A stretch of 14,155 nt of DNA, from NCBI GenBank assembly GCA_003488465.1, contig DNLN01000194.1, positions 1-14,155 on the forward strand. Direction: 5' to 3'. Source of the stretch: Sutterella sp. Lineage in GTDB: Bacteria > Pseudomonadota > Gammaproteobacteria > Burkholderiales > Burkholderiaceae_F. The notes beneath the pieces are model-generated. The model was not told where the DNA came from. It saw only the letters and a program-made list of their open reading frames with translations, and did no database searches. The position numbers and the translations under genes are program-made. The stretch's first letter is position 1; each line of letters starts with the position of its first letter. This document shows, piece by piece, positions 1 through 7,306 of this stretch.

Positions 1-560
1 AAGTAGCCGATCACGGGCTTGTCAAGCAGCACGGCATCCGACCCCTTCATGCGAAGATCCATGAACGCCTCGCTCGTTGCGTTGAAGGCCTTCACCCGGG
101 CGCTCGGAACCTTGGCGGCCATGTCCGCGCCGGTCGTGCCGATCTGCACGGCGATCGTTCTGCCCTTGAGGGCGTTGAGATCGGTGAACTTCGCCTTGTC
201 CGAAGTGCGCACGAGAAGCCCCTGCCCGGCCACATAGTAGGGATCGGTGAAGGCAACCTTCTGGGCGCGTTCGGCCGTGATCGTCACGCCGGAGGCGACC
301 ACGTCAAGCGAGCGGGAGACAAGCGCCGGAATGAGCGCATCAAACCCCATGGAGACGATCTCGACCTGGTGTCCGGCGCGCCGACTCATCTCGCGGATGA
401 GATCCATGTCAAATCCCGCATAGTCGCCGGTTTTCGAGTCCTTGAACTCGAACGGCGCAAACGTCGGCTCGCAGCCCACGCGAAGCGTCGCCGCGAATGC
501 GGCCGAAGAGATGAGCGCGGCAGCTAGCGCCGCGCCGGCAATCAAGCCCTTCACTTGCAT
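1..560 (-). CDS. Amino-acid ABC transporter substrate-binding protein, family 3 (partial, C-terminus beyond the window)
   Basis: Reading the minus strand from the ATG at 558-560 gives 186 uninterrupted codons that run off the window edge. Residues 1-23 form a Sec signal peptide with a hydrophobic core and an AFA|A cleavage site; there is no lipobox cysteine at the cut. The mature part starts TLRVGCEPTFAPFEF and continues through GFDMDLIREM, ALIPALVSRSLDVVASG and TITAERAQKVAFTDPYY. It then shows LKGRTIAVQIGTTG and ends near DAVLLDKPVIGY. This is the standard order of motifs in polar-amino-acid binding proteins of the GlnH/ArtJ/FliY type (SBP_bac_3). These periplasmic proteins deliver an amino acid to an inner-membrane ABC permease. 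The ligand cannot be told from what is visible. The gene starts only 12 nt after the cdsA stop, so it is probably co-transcribed with cdsA. Its Shine-Dalgarno is weak (AGGA, about 11 nt upstream). Confidence 0.93.
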   Translation of the reverse strand, partial: MQVKGLIAGAALAAALISSAAFAATLRVGCEPTFAPFEFKDSKTGDYAGFDMDLIREMSRRAGHQVEIVSMGFDALIPALVSRSLDVVASGVTITAERAQKVAFTDPYYVAGQGLLVRTSDKAKFTDLNALKGRTIAVQIGTTGADMAAKVPSARVKAFNATSEAFMDLRMKGSDAVLLDKPVIGY

Positions 561-572
561 TTTCTGGTGGTC

Positions 573-1403
573 CTATAGAACGAGCAGTGCGGCCGCTGCT
601 GCGGGAAACACGGCAAGCGCTGCATCAAGCCGGTCGAAAAATCCGCCGTGTCCGGGAAGCAGATTGCTCGAGTCCTTGATCCCGGCCTGCCTCTTGAGGG
701 CCGATTCGAAAAGATCGCCCGCGATGGACAGGGCAACAATGAGAAAGATCATCATGAAGGCCGTCGCAAACCCGTGCGCATCCACAAGCCGGCTCGTGAA
801 CACGTACCGGCCCGGAAGGATCACATACGCGACAACCGTGACGAAGAAGACGCTCAGGACGGCGCCCGCCGCCCCCTCCCAGGTCTTCTTCGGAGAAAGC
901 GCAACGGCCATCTTGTGGCGGCCGAAGATCATGCCGCTGAAGTACGCGCACACGTCGGCGAGCCAGACGATCATGAACACCGAGAGCATCAGCGCCCAGC
1001 CGCCCTCACGGGTGAACCAGAGCAGCGCCGTCCAGGCCGCAGCCGGAAACGTGAGCGCCATCAGGATGCTGTAGCTGCGCTTTAAGCCGAAACCGCGGTC
1101 CTTAGCGGCATAAACAACCGCCAGAAGGGCAAGCCACACGCACGTCACCGCAAGTTCAAAGCCGATAAAGAGCTCGCCTGCGGGCCGCACATCGAGAAAC
1201 GCCGCAGCACACATCACTGCGGTCTCGATGCCCGCGATCACCCACACAAAGGTCATCTCCATGCGCGCGATGCGCAGCCACTCCCAGACCACGGCGCCAA
1301 AGCCCACGGCCAGAACGGCAAGCAGAAGATTTTCGGAAACCGCCAGGCTCGCAAGAAGCACTGCGAGCAGCACCACGGCCGTCATCACTCGGGTCTTAAG
1401 CAT
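573..1403 (-). CDS. cdsA: Phosphatidate cytidylyltransferase (CDP-diacylglycerol synthase)
   Basis: CdsA condenses CTP with phosphatidic acid to give CDP-diacylglycerol, the precursor of all bacterial phospholipids, at the inner membrane. The 276-residue protein is almost entirely hydrophobic, with about eight predicted membrane segments. Near its C-terminus (residues 234-261) it carries the family signature: SALKRQAGIKDSSNLL followed by PGHGGFFDRLDA, including the conserved KR, KD, HGG and DRLD residues. I chose the ATG at 1403 because AGGAGG lies 6 nt upstream and the family N-terminus begins there (MLKTRVMTAV). An in-frame upstream extension to 1499 lies inside uppS and looks artificial. 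The start overlaps the uppS stop by 8 nt, which indicates translational coupling. Unlike the usual proteobacterial order, the next gene is not dxr. Confidence 0.96.
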   Translation of the reverse strand: MLKTRVMTAVVLLAVLLASLAVSENLLLAVLAVGFGAVVWEWLRIARMEMTFVWVIAGIETAVMCAAAFLDVRPAGELFIGFELAVTCVWLALLAVVYAAKDRGFGLKRSYSILMALTFPAAAWTALLWFTREGGWALMLSVFMIVWLADVCAYFSGMIFGRHKMAVALSPKKTWEGAAGAVLSVFFVTVVAYVILPGRYVFTSRLVDAHGFATAFMMIFLIVALSIAGDLFESALKRQAGIKDSSNLLPGHGGFFDRLDAALAVFPAAAAALLVL

Positions 1404-2106
1404 CCTTTTCCTCCTGCTCGATCTGTTCGCCTGTCTTGCCAAAACGCCTCTGCCGGGACGAATACCACTCGAGCGCCTCGTGCAGATGCCCGGCCTCAAA
1501 CTGCGGCCAGTACACGTCCGAGAACCAGAGCTCGGCGTATGCAGCCTGCCAGAGAATGAAATTGGAAATGCGCTGCTCGCCGCCCGTGCGGATCATGAGA
1601 TCCACGGGACCGGCCCAGTTGAGCGCGAGATGCCTTTCGATCGAGGATTCGGTAAGGTCCTCGCCTGCGGCAGCCGCCGCACGGGCGGCCTGGGCGATGT
1701 CCCACCTGCCCCCGTAGTTCATCAGCACGTTGAGGGTCATCTCGGCGGCCGGAGCCGTCACCCGCTCGGCCCTGGCGATCGCCTCCCTCAGGGGCTCGTC
1801 AAAGGCCGCCACGTCGCCCACGACGTGCAACCGGATGCCGTTTTGCATGAGCGGCTCGGCCTCCTGCGAGAGCGCCTTCACGAAGAACTTCATCAGCGTG
1901 CGCACTTCGTCTCCGGGGCGGTTCCAGTTCTCACTGGAAAAGGCGAATACGGAAAGGTGCCTGATCCCTTCACGGCGCGCCGCCTCAACGATGCGGCGAA
2001 GGGCTGCCACTCCCCGCCTGTGCCCTTCGGTGCGGGGAAGAAACCGCTGCTTCGCCCAGCGGCCATTGCCATCCATGATGATGGCTACGTGGTTGGGTAG
2101 GTGCAT
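1396..2106 (-). CDS. uppS: Isoprenyl transferase (di-trans,poly-cis-undecaprenyl-diphosphate synthase)
   Basis: UppS adds eight isopentenyl units in cis to farnesyl diphosphate, giving the C55 lipid carrier used for peptidoglycan and O-antigen assembly. From MHLPNHVAII the protein has 236 residues. All cis-prenyltransferase motifs are visible: HVAIIMDGNGRWAK with the catalytic Asp at residue 12, GHRRG, FAFSSENWNRP, and DLMIRTGGEQRISNF (RTGG from residue 173), followed by LWFSDVYWPQF. The start is uncertain. The ATG at 2106 has no good Shine-Dalgarno, whereas an in-frame GTG at 2124 has GGAG 6 nt upstream and would add six residues (VHESLV). Both are compatible with the family. The gene lies 168 nt after frr and overlaps cdsA, as in the usual frr-uppS-cdsA order. 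Confidence 0.96.
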   Translation of the reverse strand: MHLPNHVAIIMDGNGRWAKQRFLPRTEGHRRGVAALRRIVEAARREGIRHLSVFAFSSENWNRPGDEVRTLMKFFVKALSQEAEPLMQNGIRLHVVGDVAAFDEPLREAIARAERVTAPAAEMTLNVLMNYGGRWDIAQAARAAAAAGEDLTESSIERHLALNWAGPVDLMIRTGGEQRISNFILWQAAYAELWFSDVYWPQFEAGHLHEALEWYSSRQRRFGKTGEQIEQEEKDA

Positions 2107-2274
2107 GACCAAACTTTCGTGCACCCGGGGCTCCGGGGGCACACAGAAAATCACTAAACGAAAGAGCACCCGGATGAAGTCTTGTGAATCAACTCCCTCT
2201 GGGCGCTCCGATTGTTCCGACCGGTGCACCGTTCTCAAACGCGGCGCTCCCGGTTTCGGGAAAGCTCCGACGGA

Positions 2275-2838
2275 CTAGACCGTCATCACTTCCTTTTCCT
2301 TCTTGCTCACGAGATCATCGACTTCGGCAATGTACTTGTCGGTGACCTTCTGGATGTCCTTCTGAGCCCCAGTGGAGTCATCCTCGCTGATTTCCTTGGC
2401 CTTTTCAAGCTTCTTGACGGACTCATTGGCATCACGGCGGAGATTACGGATGGCGACCTTGGCGTCCTCGCCTTCGCCGCGCACGATCTTGCAAAGCTCC
2501 TTGCGGCGCTCTTCGGTAAGCGGGGGAATCGGCACGCGGATCACGTCGCCGTTCACAGCCGGATTCAGGCCGAGATCTGCCGAGAGGATCGCCTTCTCGA
2601 GCACCTTGACCATCTTGCGGTCCCAGGGCTGCACCGTGAGCGTGCGGGCATCGGCAACGCCGAGGTTCGCAACCTGCGTGATCGGCATCATCGAGCCGTA
2701 GTACTCGACGGTGATGTGTTCAAGAATGCCGGTCGAAGCGCGGCCCGTGCGCAGCTTCACCAGATCGGATTTAAGCGCCTCGACCGAGCGCTGCATCTTT
2801 CGTTCGGTTTCCTGTCGAATCTCAGCAACAGTACTCAT
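2275..2838 (-). CDS. frr: Ribosome recycling factor
   Basis: RRF works with EF-G in the cytoplasm to split the post-termination ribosome. The 187-residue protein has the normal family length (about 185). It starts [20 protein letters not shown] and contains KLRTGRAST, a segment with [28 protein letters not shown] and [12 protein letters not shown]. These map to the long three-helix bundle and the small beta domain of the family. The ATG at 2838 is preceded by AAGGAA about 8 nt upstream. An in-frame ATG five codons earlier is less likely. It begins 27 nt after the pyrH stop, in the conserved pyrH-frr arrangement. Confidence 0.97.
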   Translation of the reverse strand: MSTVAEIRQETERKMQRSVEALKSDLVKLRTGRASTGILEHITVEYYGSMMPITQVANLGVADARTLTVQPWDRKMVKVLEKAILSADLGLNPAVNGDVIRVPIPPLTEERRKELCKIVRGEGEDAKVAIRNLRRDANESVKKLEKAKEISEDDSTGAQKDIQKVTDKYIAEVDDLVSKKEKEVMTV

Positions 2839-2865
2839 AAGATTTCCTTTCAAATCAATCTAAAA

Positions 2866-3588
2866 CTAAATGTGGACCAGCGTACCCTCGGGCTCACCCA
2901 GCACGACGCGGCGCAAGGAGCCCTTCTTGCGGATCGAAAAGACCTTGATCGGCAGCTTCTGGTCGCGGCACAGCGCAAAGGCCGTCGCATCCATCACCTT
3001 CAGGTCACGCCGAATCACCTCGTCAAAGGTAATGTCATCATACAGCGTCGCATTGGGATCTTTTCGGGGGTCTGCCGAATAAATGCCGTCGACCTTGGTG
3101 GCCTTCAGAACGATCTCGGCGCCGATTTCGGCTCCGCGCAGCGCGGCGGTCGTATCGGTCGTAAAGAACGGGTTGCCGGTTCCGGCGGCAAAGATCACGA
3201 CGCGGCCCTTTTCAAGATACTTCAGAGCACGGCCGCGAATGTACGGCTCGGCGACCTGAGAGAGCGTGAGCGCGCTCTGCACGCGGGCTTCGACTCCGGC
3301 GCGGCGCAGTGCATCCTGCAGCGCCATGGCGTTCATCACCGTGGCAAGCATGCCCATGTAGTCGCCGGTTGCGCGATCCATGCCGGTTGCGCCAAGCGCG
3401 ACGCCGCGGAAGATGTTGCCGCCGCCAACCACAATGCCAAGCTCAAGGCCGAGCGCGAGAACCTCCTTGATGTCCTCGACCATCGAGGTGATCGTCTCCT
3501 TGTTGATTCCGAAGGAATCGTCGCCCATGAGGGCTTCGCCGGACAACTTGAGAAGAACGCGCTTGTACTTGAGGTGAGGATGAGCCAT
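2866..3588 (-). CDS. pyrH: Uridylate (UMP) kinase
   Basis: PyrH phosphorylates UMP to UDP with ATP, feeding pyrimidine nucleotide pools; bacterial enzymes are hexamers of the amino-acid-kinase fold. The 240-residue product starts [20 protein letters not shown] with the nucleotide-binding KxSGE motif at residues 14-18. It then has [39 protein letters not shown] and [14 protein letters not shown], all diagnostic. The ATG at 3588 has AGGAG close upstream. It is separated from tsf by 242 nt that contain hairpins and a TATGAT -10-like hexamer at 3726-3731 without a recognisable -35. The gene may therefore have some expression of its own besides read-through from tsf. Confidence 0.97.
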   Translation of the reverse strand: MAHPHLKYKRVLLKLSGEALMGDDSFGINKETITSMVEDIKEVLALGLELGIVVGGGNIFRGVALGATGMDRATGDYMGMLATVMNAMALQDALRRAGVEARVQSALTLSQVAEPYIRGRALKYLEKGRVVIFAAGTGNPFFTTDTTAALRGAEIGAEIVLKATKVDGIYSADPRKDPNATLYDDITFDEVIRRDLKVMDATAFALCRDQKLPIKVFSIRKKGSLRRVVLGEPEGTLVHI

Positions 3589-3741
3589 GTCAATCTCCTA
3601 AAGGCTGTAGATCCAACTTGCCGCGAAGCTGCCGTGCCGTTTTTCACGTGCGCGCAGAAGGGGGCATGCACAGCCTGCCCCCGCCTGCAGCACCGGGAGC
3701 GCTGCGGCTAGCAAATTTCGCGTGGATCATACCGCAAAATG

Positions 3742-3768
3742 GCGCTCCCGGGTTGGCTTCCCGAGCGC
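3742..3768. terminator. Terminator-like hairpin between tsf and pyrH
   Basis: The arms GCGCTC (3742-3747) and GAGCGC (3763-3768) pair, and inner CCC and GGG can also pair. On the plus strand the hairpin is followed by GCCTTTTCT; on the minus strand it is followed only by CATTTTG. As a minus-strand terminator it would be weak. It could slow read-through from tsf into pyrH, or stop antisense transcription on the plus strand. Confidence 0.4.
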
Positions 3769-3780
3769 GCCTTTTCTAAG

Positions 3781-3807
3781 GCAAACGCCCGTTTTCAGGG
3801 CGTTTGC
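3781..3807 (-). terminator. Perfect 10-bp inverted repeat after tsf (attenuator-like)
   Basis: GCAAACGCCC (3781-3790) and GGGCGTTTGC (3798-3807) form a perfect 10-bp stem with a 7-nt loop, 23 nt after the tsf stop. On the minus strand it is followed by CTTAGAAAAGG, not by a T run, so it does not fit a classical intrinsic terminator. It may instead stabilise the tsf 3' end or be an RNA-processing site. That role is inference; only the inverted repeat is seen. Confidence 0.5.
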
Positions 3808-3830
3808 AAGCAAAAGAGAGGTCTCTTGCC

Positions 3831-4721
3831 TTAAGCCTTCTTGGCCGCGTTCTGCTGAGCGGCGACTTCGGCTGCGAAGTCCTCGTTGCGCTTCTCAAGG
3901 CCCTCGCCGACAACGTACAGGGCGAAAGAGACAACCTTGGCGCCCTTGCTCTTGAGCAGGTTGCCGACGGTCACGGTGTCGTCCTTGACGAACGGCTGGT
4001 TGACCAGGGTGACTTCCTTGAGGAACTTCTGCACGGTGCCTTCGGCGATGCGCGGCAGCAGAGCCTCGGGCTTGCCGGCCTCCTTGGCCTTCTCGATGGC
4101 GACGCGGCGCTCGGTCTCGATGAGGGCGGGATCAACGCCGTCCTTGTCGAGAGCCTTGGGCTTGGAAGCGGCGATGTGCATGGCAACGTCATGGGCGAGT
4201 TCGTCGTCACCGCCGACCACGTCGACCAGAGCAGCAATCTTGGAGCCGCCGTGGACGTACTGGTGGAGCTTGCCCTGGGCTTCGAAGCGCACGAAGCGGC
4301 GGAAGCTCATGTTCTCGCCGATCTTGCCGACCAGAGCGGTGCGGACCTGCTCAAGGGTCTGGCCGTTGAGCTCAAGAGCGCTGAGAGCGGCGATGTCGGC
4401 CGGCGCCTTTTCGGCGACCAGGCGGACGGCGTCCTTGGCCATCTGCTGGAACTCGGGGTTCTTGGCAACGAAGTCGGTCTCGGAGTTGGTCTCGAGCATT
4501 GCGCCGGTCTTTCCGTCTTCGGAAATGAACACCGTGACGATACCCTCGGCGGTGATGCGGGCGGCGGCCTTGGTGGCCTTGTTGCCCAGCTTCACGCGCA
4601 GAATCTCTTCAGCCTTGGCGGCGTCGCCATCGGCCTCGGCAAGCGCCTTCTTGCATTCCATCATCGGGGCGTCGGTCTTCACACGAAGCGCCTTAACCAT
4701 TGCGGCAGTAATAACGGCCAT
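3831..4721 (-). CDS. tsf: Translation elongation factor Ts
   Basis: EF-Ts exchanges GDP for GTP on EF-Tu in the cytoplasm. The 296-residue protein has the usual proteobacterial length. Its N-terminal UBA-like domain reads [20 protein letters not shown] then MECKKAL. The core has [12 protein letters not shown] (the TDFV motif that contacts EF-Tu) and GENMSFRRF, followed by [15 protein letters not shown] in the second subdomain. The ATG at 4721 has TTAGGAG about 6 nt upstream. It follows rpsB by 197 nt, as in nearly all bacteria, but with a strong terminator in between, so its level may be set separately from S2. Confidence 0.98.
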   Translation of the reverse strand: MAVITAAMVKALRVKTDAPMMECKKALAEADGDAAKAEEILRVKLGNKATKAAARITAEGIVTVFISEDGKTGAMLETNSETDFVAKNPEFQQMAKDAVRLVAEKAPADIAALSALELNGQTLEQVRTALVGKIGENMSFRRFVRFEAQGKLHQYVHGGSKIAALVDVVGGDDELAHDVAMHIAASKPKALDKDGVDPALIETERRVAIEKAKEAGKPEALLPRIAEGTVQKFLKEVTLVNQPFVKDDTVTVGNLLKSKGAKVVSFALYVVGEGLEKRNEDFAAEVAAQQNAAKKA

Positions 4722-4749
4722 GTTGAGCTCCTAATCAATGTCCTGCCAT

Positions 4750-4768
4750 CGCTCGCCTGCTGCGAGCG
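4750..4768 (-). promoter_or_regulatory. Perfect 7-bp hairpin in the tsf leader
   Basis: On the minus strand CGCTCGC-AGCAG-GCGAGCG forms a perfect GC-rich stem with a 5-nt loop, ending about 28 nt before the tsf start codon. It is not followed by T residues, so it is not a terminator. It might be a 5' stabiliser or a translational control element; no known class is recognised. Confidence 0.4.
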
Positions 4769-4802
4769 GGCATTTTGGAAAATCGGTAAATTTTAATCTG
4801 TA

Positions 4803-4841
4803 CGAAAAAACGGAGCGTAGGAATATTGCACCTGCGCTCCG
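4803..4841 (-). terminator. Rho-independent terminator/attenuator between rpsB and tsf
   Basis: The arms at 4811-4821 and 4831-4841 form an 11-bp stem with one G-U pair and a 9-nt loop. On the minus strand the stem is followed directly by TTTTTTCG. This is a classical intrinsic terminator 77 nt after the rpsB stop. On the plus strand the same stem is followed by CTTTTAG, so it could work both ways. Partial termination here would make tsf transcripts less abundant than rpsB transcripts, or tsf must have its own promoter in the 80 nt that follow. Confidence 0.85.
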
Positions 4842-4918
4842 CTTTTAGCCGGCTGATGGAACCGTCAGGCGATCCCGCTCAGCCCTTTGTCGAAAAGACG
4901 GTCGCCAGGTCGCGTAAA

Positions 4919-5659
4919 TTACGCGGCGGGAGCCTCTTCAACAAACTCCTCCTCGGCCTGAACCTCTTCGCCGGTCTTGGTGGCTTCCTTGCCAGCCAGG
5001 ATGGCATCGGCGATGCCGGAGGCGTAGATGGCGACGGCCTTGGCGGCGTCGTCGTTGCCGGGGATGACGTAGTCAACACCCTCGGGGCTGTGGTTGGTAT
5101 CCACAACGCCGATGACGGGGATGCCAAGCTTGTTGGCTTCCTGAATGGCGATCTTGTGGTAGCCGACGTCAACGACGAACAGGGCGTCAGGAAGGCTGTT
5201 CATTTCCTTGATGCCGCCGATGGACTTGTTGAGCTTCTCGATCTCACGGGTGAAGTCGAGGGCTTCCTTCTTGGTCATCTTCTCGACGCCGCCGTCCTCA
5301 ACCGTCTGCTCCATGTCGCGCAGGTGCTTGATGGTCTGCTTGACGGTCTTGAAGTTGGTGAGCGTGCCGCCCAGCCAGCGCTGGTCGACGTAGCAGCAGC
5401 CGGCGCGGGTGGCCTGCTCGACGATGATGTCGCGGCCGCCGCGCTTGGTGTTCACGAAGAGGATCTTGCCGCCATTGGCAGCGAGCTCGCGGGCGAACTT
5501 CTCGGCCTCGGCGAACTTCTCAACGGTCTTCTCGAGATTGATGATGTGAATCTTGTTGCGGGCGCCGAAGATGTACTGCGCCATGCGGGGATTCCAGAAA
5601 CGGGTCTGGTGGCCGAAATGGCAGCCAGCCTCAAGCATTTCACGCATGCTAACGGACAT
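4919..5659 (-). CDS. rpsB: 30S ribosomal protein S2
   Basis: S2 is a late-assembling protein at the back of the 30S subunit and is needed for S1 binding. The 246-residue protein begins [12 protein letters not shown] and contains [39 protein letters not shown] and [14 protein letters not shown]. It then has the coiled-coil hairpin around residues 105-150, [15 protein letters not shown], and [21 protein letters not shown]. The C-terminus is a short acidic tail ([11 protein letters not shown]), as in many S2 proteins. The ATG at 5659 has GGAG about 9 nt upstream. A strong promoter lies about 150 nt upstream, leaving a long leader. Confidence 0.98.
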   Translation of the reverse strand: MSVSMREMLEAGCHFGHQTRFWNPRMAQYIFGARNKIHIINLEKTVEKFAEAEKFARELAANGGKILFVNTKRGGRDIIVEQATRAGCCYVDQRWLGGTLTNFKTVKQTIKHLRDMEQTVEDGGVEKMTKKEALDFTREIEKLNKSIGGIKEMNSLPDALFVVDVGYHKIAIQEANKLGIPVIGVVDTNHSPEGVDYVIPGNDDAAKAVAIYASGIADAILAGKEATKTGEEVQAEEEFVEEAPAA

Positions 5660-5806
5660 TTTTTATCTCCAAGGTTAATGTCTGACGCCGCAGCCGATTG
5701 ATTTGGGGTCCCTCTCGGGCCACCTCGGACAAGCTGCAGCGCGCTATTTACAAGCCCTCAGCCAACAACGGCAGTCGGGCCACTTTGCCTTCGGAAAGGC
5801 GGAAAG
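5660..5806 (-). promoter_or_regulatory. Long rpsB 5' leader, possible autoregulatory region
   Basis: The predicted rpsB leader is about 147 nt. It starts with a compact stem-loop, GCCTT-TCCG-AAGGC on the minus strand (5787-5800). It also carries a 9-nt direct repeat, GTGGCCCGA, at 5775-5783 and 5715-5723, exactly 60 nt apart. In E. coli, S2 represses its own operon through the rpsB leader. Whether this leader does the same is inference, as I recognise no conserved motif. Confidence 0.35.
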
Positions 5807-5812
5807 CGTGCG

Positions 5813-5842
5813 ATTATATGGCTATCAAGGTCGATTTTGCAA
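5813..5842 (-). promoter_or_regulatory. Sigma70 promoter of rpsB
   Basis: On the minus strand TTGCAA (5837-5842) and a perfect TATAAT (5813-5818) are separated by 18 nt. The segment after the -10 is GC-rich (CGCACGC), the kind of discriminator often seen at stringently controlled ribosomal promoters. The predicted start near 5806 gives rpsB a leader of about 147 nt. The -35 lies only 18 nt after the cvpA stop, so cvpA transcripts may also read into rpsB. Confidence 0.75.
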
Positions 5843-5859
5843 GGCTTGTTCGAGCCTTT

Positions 5860-6360
5860 TTAGCTGACCTTGTAGTTCTTTCGCATCTGGGCGACGCTCT
5901 GGGGCAGATACGGCATCGCAAAATCGATGACCTGCTCGGCCGGAACGATCAGCACCGAGTTCCTCCAGTAGCCGGTTTTCACCGCAGAGGTCATGCCCGC
6001 GAGGAACACGCACAGGCAGACGATGACTACGCCGCGCACGAATCCGAACAGGCTGCCGATCGCCCGGTCCTCAAAACTCACGCCTCCTGCCCTGAGCAGC
6101 TTGCCGATCAGCTTGCTCGCGATGCCGCAGGTGAAAAGCACGACGATCACGATGCCGAGTGCGGCCATGGCGGTCCGCACGAGAAGCGAAAGTCCGGGCA
6201 GCGGAATCACCTCGGCGAGCTCCGGAGCGAACTTCATGGACAGCCAGATCGCAAGAGCCCAGCCGAAAATGGCGAAGACCTCCCGCACCACACCCCGGCT
6301 CACGCCGAGAATCGTCGAGAGAAGCAGAACTGCCGCGATGACCCAATCAATTTCGTTCAT
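5860..6360 (-). CDS. cvpA: CvpA family membrane protein
   Basis: The 166-residue integral membrane protein begins MNEIDWVIAAVLLLSTILGV with the typical CvpA opening, then SRGVVREVFAIFGWALAIWL. About four membrane helices are visible (roughly 5-25, 27-45, 61-85 and 104-125). GSLFGFVRGVVIV is the conserved GxxFGxxRG block. E. coli CvpA is needed for colicin V production and supports envelope stress tolerance; the molecular function is not settled. It lies 27 nt after the SPOR gene, as in the folC-SPOR-cvpA order of Burkholderiales, but the usual next gene, purF, is replaced by rpsB. Confidence 0.9.
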   Translation of the reverse strand: MNEIDWVIAAVLLLSTILGVSRGVVREVFAIFGWALAIWLSMKFAPELAEVIPLPGLSLLVRTAMAALGIVIVVLFTCGIASKLIGKLLRAGGVSFEDRAIGSLFGFVRGVVIVCLCVFLAGMTSAVKTGYWRNSVLIVPAEQVIDFAMPYLPQSVAQMRKNYKVS

Positions 6361-6387
6361 AACAAAATCTTCCGTTGCACGCCGATG

Positions 6388-7269
6388 CTATTTCGTCTTC
6401 TTTGCCTGCGGGGCATCCTTGGGCTGGACGATGAAGCCCTTGATCCCGTTCTCATTCATGCGCTTTAAAGCCTGCGCAGCCTGAGCCTGAGTTGCAAAAC
6501 GGCCGACCCTGACGCTCCACAGATCCGTGTTCTTGTACTTGACGACCTGCATGTAGGCAGGGAGCTTCAACTTGCTGAGCAAATCCTTCTTCACGGCGGC
6601 GGCCGCCTTGTTGCTCGTGGCGACAACCTGAATGTAGTACCGGCCGTCGGCGACGGATTGTATCGGCTTCAGAGAAACCGGTTCGGCCTGCAGTCGGGCA
6701 ATGGTGTTGCCCATCGGGTCATCGATCGCGGCCGCGGCATTGGCCGAGACGCCTTGCCCGCTCCGAGCGGCATCCTTTGAGCGGGAATCGCTATCGGCAG
6801 TCTGGTCCGCGCCCTTGACCCGAGCAGGCTTGCTCTCGGTTCTGGTCTGGGCGGGCCTGGCTTTGGTCTCGGCGGACTTTTGCTCGGTCGGCCGGGTATT
6901 GGGCCTGACCATGTTGTCGCTCGAAGAAAGGGACTTGGCAATCTGTTCACCCGACATCTGGGCAAGCGCCTGCTCTTCGGAAGCCTTCTTCGCCTTCTGG
7001 GCATTGAGTTCAACCTGAGTGACGAGCCTTTGTTCGGAAGCGGCGGGAATATTCGTCCTTGCCTTGGTGACGTCAGACTCGTACGCGGGACGGAACACCG
7101 CCGGAGCAACGGCAACCGCAAGGAGCACGATTGCAGCAAGCCCGATCAGCCGATGCCTGTTGCGAATCCGGGAGCGCCTCTTGTCGGCCTTTTCCCGATC
7201 CAGATCTTCGTCAAACGGAAAGCCCTGCTGATTCTGATCGGAGAATATCTGCTCTATCTTGTCGCTCAT
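6388..7269 (-). CDS. SPOR domain-containing cell-division/envelope protein (DedD-like)
   Basis: This 293-residue single-pass protein has a charged cytoplasmic head (1-40), one membrane helix (about 41-59) and a long linker rich in Ala, Lys, Ser and Thr (about 60-205). The C-terminus, from residue 209, is a SPOR domain: GRYYIQVVATSNKAAA, then LWSVRVGRFATQAQAAQAL and FIVQPKD. SPOR domains bind peptidoglycan strands stripped of stem peptides and so collect at the division septum. The topology matches DedD and the gene sits between folC and cvpA, as dedD does in many proteobacteria. Sequence outside the SPOR domain is low in complexity and gives no further support, so I leave the symbol blank. 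An AAGG and an AGGGG lie just upstream of the ATG. Confidence 0.88.
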   Translation of the reverse strand: MSDKIEQIFSDQNQQGFPFDEDLDREKADKRRSRIRNRHRLIGLAAIVLLAVAVAPAVFRPAYESDVTKARTNIPAASEQRLVTQVELNAQKAKKASEEQALAQMSGEQIAKSLSSSDNMVRPNTRPTEQKSAETKARPAQTRTESKPARVKGADQTADSDSRSKDAARSGQGVSANAAAAIDDPMGNTIARLQAEPVSLKPIQSVADGRYYIQVVATSNKAAAAVKKDLLSKLKLPAYMQVVKYKNTDLWSVRVGRFATQAQAAQALKRMNENGIKGFIVQPKDAPQAKKTK

Positions 7270-7306
7270 CGCCCCTATGCCTTGAGTTGAGTTCAGCCGC
7301 GGCCCC

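Noticed and set aside
2212-3711. A 499-codon open frame on the plus strand across frr and pyrH.
   Set aside because: It is antisense to two certain housekeeping genes, has no motif and no plausible start signal.
3804-4796. A 330-codon Leu/Gly-rich open frame opposite tsf, with similar long frames opposite rpsB and folC.
   Set aside because: The repeated LGLGG-like composition is the complement of Ala/Lys/Glu-rich codons, not a real protein.
5841-5862. AAGGCT/AGCCTT hairpin followed by TTTTT on the plus strand, over the cvpA stop.
   Set aside because: No plus-strand gene precedes it, the stem is only 6 bp, and on the minus strand there is no T run; it may be chance.
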